Source: UBA685 sp049890215 (GTDB taxonomy: Bacteria; Pseudomonadota; Alphaproteobacteria; Puniceispirillales; Puniceispirillaceae). Taken from it: DNA of 64,000 nt. The stretch is from the NCBI GenBank assembly GCA_049890215.1, contig JBMHBX010000031.1, positions 1-64,000 on the forward strand, given 5' to 3'. This document shows positions 62,199-64,000 of the stretch, piece after piece (the first letter of the stretch is position 1; the number at the start of each line of letters is the position of its first letter). Under the pieces are notes generated by a model. It did no database searches. It had not been told where the DNA came from and saw only the letters and a program-made list of their open reading frames with translations. A program made the position numbers and the translations under genes.

Positions 62199-63607
62199 AC
62201 AAGTCAAATCATCACGCTCATAAGCAACATGCCACTTATGATGTCATCGTCATAGGCGCAGGCAATGCAGGCTTATGCGCTGCCATTCAGGCGACAGAAG
62301 CAGGGTGTAAAACCTTGATAATCGAAGCGGCCCCCAAAGATATGAGAGGCGGCAATACACGCCATACCCGCAATCTGCGCGCCATGCATGATGAGCCAAC
62401 TGATGTGCTGACAGACGCTTATAGTTTTGAAGAATATTTTGATGATTTAATGCGGGTTACCAAAGGTATCACCAATCAGGCGCTTGCCAAACTGACCCTT
62501 GAGAAATCAGCTGAACTCACAAATTGGCTTGGTGCACGCGGTGTCCGGTTTCAGCCTGCCTTATCAGGTACGTTGAATCTGGGACGCACAAATGCCTTTT
62601 TCCTTGGTGGTGGCAGGGCGCTTTTGAACAGCCTGTGCCGCCATGCCGAAAAAATCGGCATCACCATTGTTTATGAAACCTCTGTTAGCGATCTTCTGAT
62701 GGAAGACGGCTTTTGTGAAGGGGTTGTGCTTGAAAATGGTGACATCATAAAATCACATAAGCTGATAACAACCGCAGGTGGCTTTGAAGCCAATCTTGAC
62801 TGGCTTGCTGAAGGATGGGGCCAGAGTGCCAAAAATTTTCTGGTCAGAGGCACCCCTTATAATAAAGGCACTATCTTAAAATCTCTCATCTCTCATGGCG
62901 CGCAGATTGTGGGCGATCTTGACCAATGTCATGCAGTTGCGATTGACGCACGCGCGCCAAAATATGATGGCGGTATTGCAAGCCGCATTGATGGTGTCCC
63001 TTTTGGTGCGGTTCTCAATCAGCATGGCAAACGCTTTTATGATGAGGGCGAAGATTTCTGGCCAAAGCGCTATGCCATATGGGGCAGATTAGTAGCAGCC
63101 CAACCTGATCAGATTGCCTATGCCATCTTAGATAGTGAGGGCGTGAAACGCTTCATGCCATCTGTTTTCACCCCGATTCAGGATGACACCATCGAAGGAT
63201 TAGCGCGCCAGCTATCTCTGCCACCAGAACAGACACAGAAGACCATCTCAGAATTTAACGCCGCCTGTCCGAAGGGGCCAATTGACCAGTCTGTCTTAGA
63301 TGGTAATTCCACCACAGGCTTATCTGTTGAAAAGACAAATTGGGCAGCGCCGATCATAAAGCCACCTTTTTACGGCTTTCCTCTGCGTCCTGGCATTACT
63401 TTTACCTATATGGGCGTTGAGGTGAATGACAAAGCCCAGATTATCATGGCAGATGGCAAACCATCTGCCAATTTATATGCCGCCGGTGAGATTATGGCAG
63501 GGAATATCCTTGGTCAGGGTTATCTTGCCGGCATTGGCATGACAATTGGTGGTGTGTTTGGCCTGATCGCCGGCACTGAGGCCGCCAGAACGCTTCGCAA
63601 TCAGTAA
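62183..63607 (+). CDS. tcuA: FAD-dependent tricarballylate dehydrogenase
   Basis: A 474-residue flavoprotein that oxidises tricarballylate to cis-aconitate. The FAD site YDVIVIGAGNAGLCAAIQATEAGCKTLIIEAA starts at about residue 17. Downstream are RGGNTRHTRNLRAMHD, GGGRALLNSLCRHAEKIGI, TTAGGFEANLDWL and the C-terminal NLYAAGEIMAGNILGQGYLAGIGMTIGGVFG, typical of the fumarate reductase-like TcuA family. The start is ATG 62183 or 62189, both within a putative operator; the frame is open further upstream but enters the 13-bp repeats. tcuB follows 13 nt after. Confidence 0.9.
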   Translation: MQMYTNKSNHHAHKQHATYDVIVIGAGNAGLCAAIQATEAGCKTLIIEAAPKDMRGGNTRHTRNLRAMHDEPTDVLTDAYSFEEYFDDLMRVTKGITNQALAKLTLEKSAELTNWLGARGVRFQPALSGTLNLGRTNAFFLGGGRALLNSLCRHAEKIGITIVYETSVSDLLMEDGFCEGVVLENGDIIKSHKLITTAGGFEANLDWLAEGWGQSAKNFLVRGTPYNKGTILKSLISHGAQIVGDLDQCHAVAIDARAPKYDGGIASRIDGVPFGAVLNQHGKRFYDEGEDFWPKRYAIWGRLVAAQPDQIAYAILDSEGVKRFMPSVFTPIQDDTIEGLARQLSLPPEQTQKTISEFNAACPKGPIDQSVLDGNSTTGLSVEKTNWAAPIIKPPFYGFPLRPGITFTYMGVEVNDKAQIIMADGKPSANLYAAGEIMAGNILGQGYLAGIGMTIGGVFGLIAGTEAARTLRNQ

Positions 63608-63620
63608 CCTGCAGGATATT

Positions 63621-64000
63621 ATGGATACGATCTCACTTACCGACCTTGCAACTTCTCCTGCGCATGAAGAAACACAGCGCATTATGCAGATATGTAATGC
63701 CTGCCGCTATTGCGAAGGATTATGCGCTGTATTCCCTGCGATGGAGCGCCGGCGGGAATTTGATATAGGTGATACAGCTTATCTTGCCAATTTATGCCAT
63801 CATTGCGGTGCTTGTTATCATGCTTGTCAATATGCACCGCCTCACGAATTTGGGGTAAATGTGCCCCAGACACTGGCGCAAAGACGCCTTGAAACCTATG
63901 GGCAATTTGCCTGGCCACCCAAGATGGCAGGTTTATTTTCGCAAAATGGTCTTCTTGTCTCAATGGCGGTGACTGCCTGTCTTGCCATCTGTGTTGGCTT
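63621..64000 (+). CDS. tcuB: Tricarballylate utilisation 4Fe-4S membrane protein, cut by window end
   Basis: The first 126 residues of TcuB, which re-oxidises the FADH2 of TcuA by passing electrons to the quinone pool. Two cysteine clusters are visible: CNACRYCEGLCAVFP (about residues 28-42) and CHHCGACYHACQYAPPHEFGVNVP (about 63-86), both typical of TcuB/CitB. The first membrane helix starts at the window end (LLVSMAVTACLAICVG). ATG 63621 follows GCAGGA. Another 230-260 residues should lie beyond. Confidence 0.9.
   Translation, partial: MDTISLTDLATSPAHEETQRIMQICNACRYCEGLCAVFPAMERRREFDIGDTAYLANLCHHCGACYHACQYAPPHEFGVNVPQTLAQRRLETYGQFAWPPKMAGLFSQNGLLVSMAVTACLAICVG

Overview
The window is a gene-dense stretch of a bacterial chromosome, very probably an alphaproteobacterium. 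An Entner-Doudoroff operon replaces phosphofructokinase-type glycolysis. There is a DUF1489 gene, a ScfR-type acyl-CoA-responsive regulator beside isocitrate lyase, and a TctA-TctB tripartite tricarboxylate transporter. The moderate base composition and compact gene spacing would suit a marine SAR116-like (Puniceispirillum-type) heterotroph, but that placement is inference. I saw no phage, insertion sequence, CRISPR array or rRNA operon.

Layout. 0-9.3 kb: an RND efflux pump (permease cut by the window start, plus its adaptor), a MATE exporter, glnE, and a split YeeE/YedE sulfur-uptake pair. 9.5-18 kb: transport and housekeeping genes (MFS permease, secreted or anchored SNase-like nuclease, DUF1489, MgtE, YheT-type hydrolase, aldose epimerase, DHA2 exporter, methyltransferase). 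18-21 kb: aceA with a small co-directional partner, divergent from a ScfR/RamB-like regulator; palindromes lie in the shared promoter region. 21-30.6 kb: a one-strand sugar operon (HpcH/HpaI aldolase, gap, ROK regulator, zwf, pgl, edd, eda, pgi) holding the full route from glucose-6-phosphate to pyruvate and glyceraldehyde-3-phosphate.

30.6-34.5 kb: a ZnuABC/MntABC-type metal ABC transporter preceded by an unannotated 48-codon membrane-protein gene and a clear cobalamin riboswitch; upstream lie two tandem Lin0512-family genes and tRNA-Gly(CCC). I regard this as the most interesting locus. The riboswitch implies that the metal transporter is governed by B12 and most simply imports cobalt. 34.6-39.4 kb: a BMP-type (nucleoside-like) ABC importer. 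39.4-44 kb: ACT-domain protein, SulP permease, SlyX, ABC-F ATPase. 43.8-48.6 kb: 5-oxoprolinase pxpA divergent from pxpBC, then a DUF1989 protein and an aminotransferase. 48.6-52.6 kb: an oxidoreductase cluster (aldo/keto reductase, LLM flavoprotein, GntR regulator, Gfo/Idh/MocA dehydrogenase).

52.6-64 kb: a carboxylate utilisation island. A TctE/TctD-like two-component system is divergent from a TctC binding protein and a fused TctA-TctB permease. These are followed by an isocitrate/isopropylmalate-type dehydrogenase and a PrpF/GalD-type isomerase. Next come an AbrB-family membrane protein, a GntR/FCD regulator, and TcuA and TcuB (tricarballylate dehydrogenase pair, TcuB cut by the window end). 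Together they look like uptake and oxidation of a tricarballylate- or aconitate-like acid, feeding the TCA cycle.
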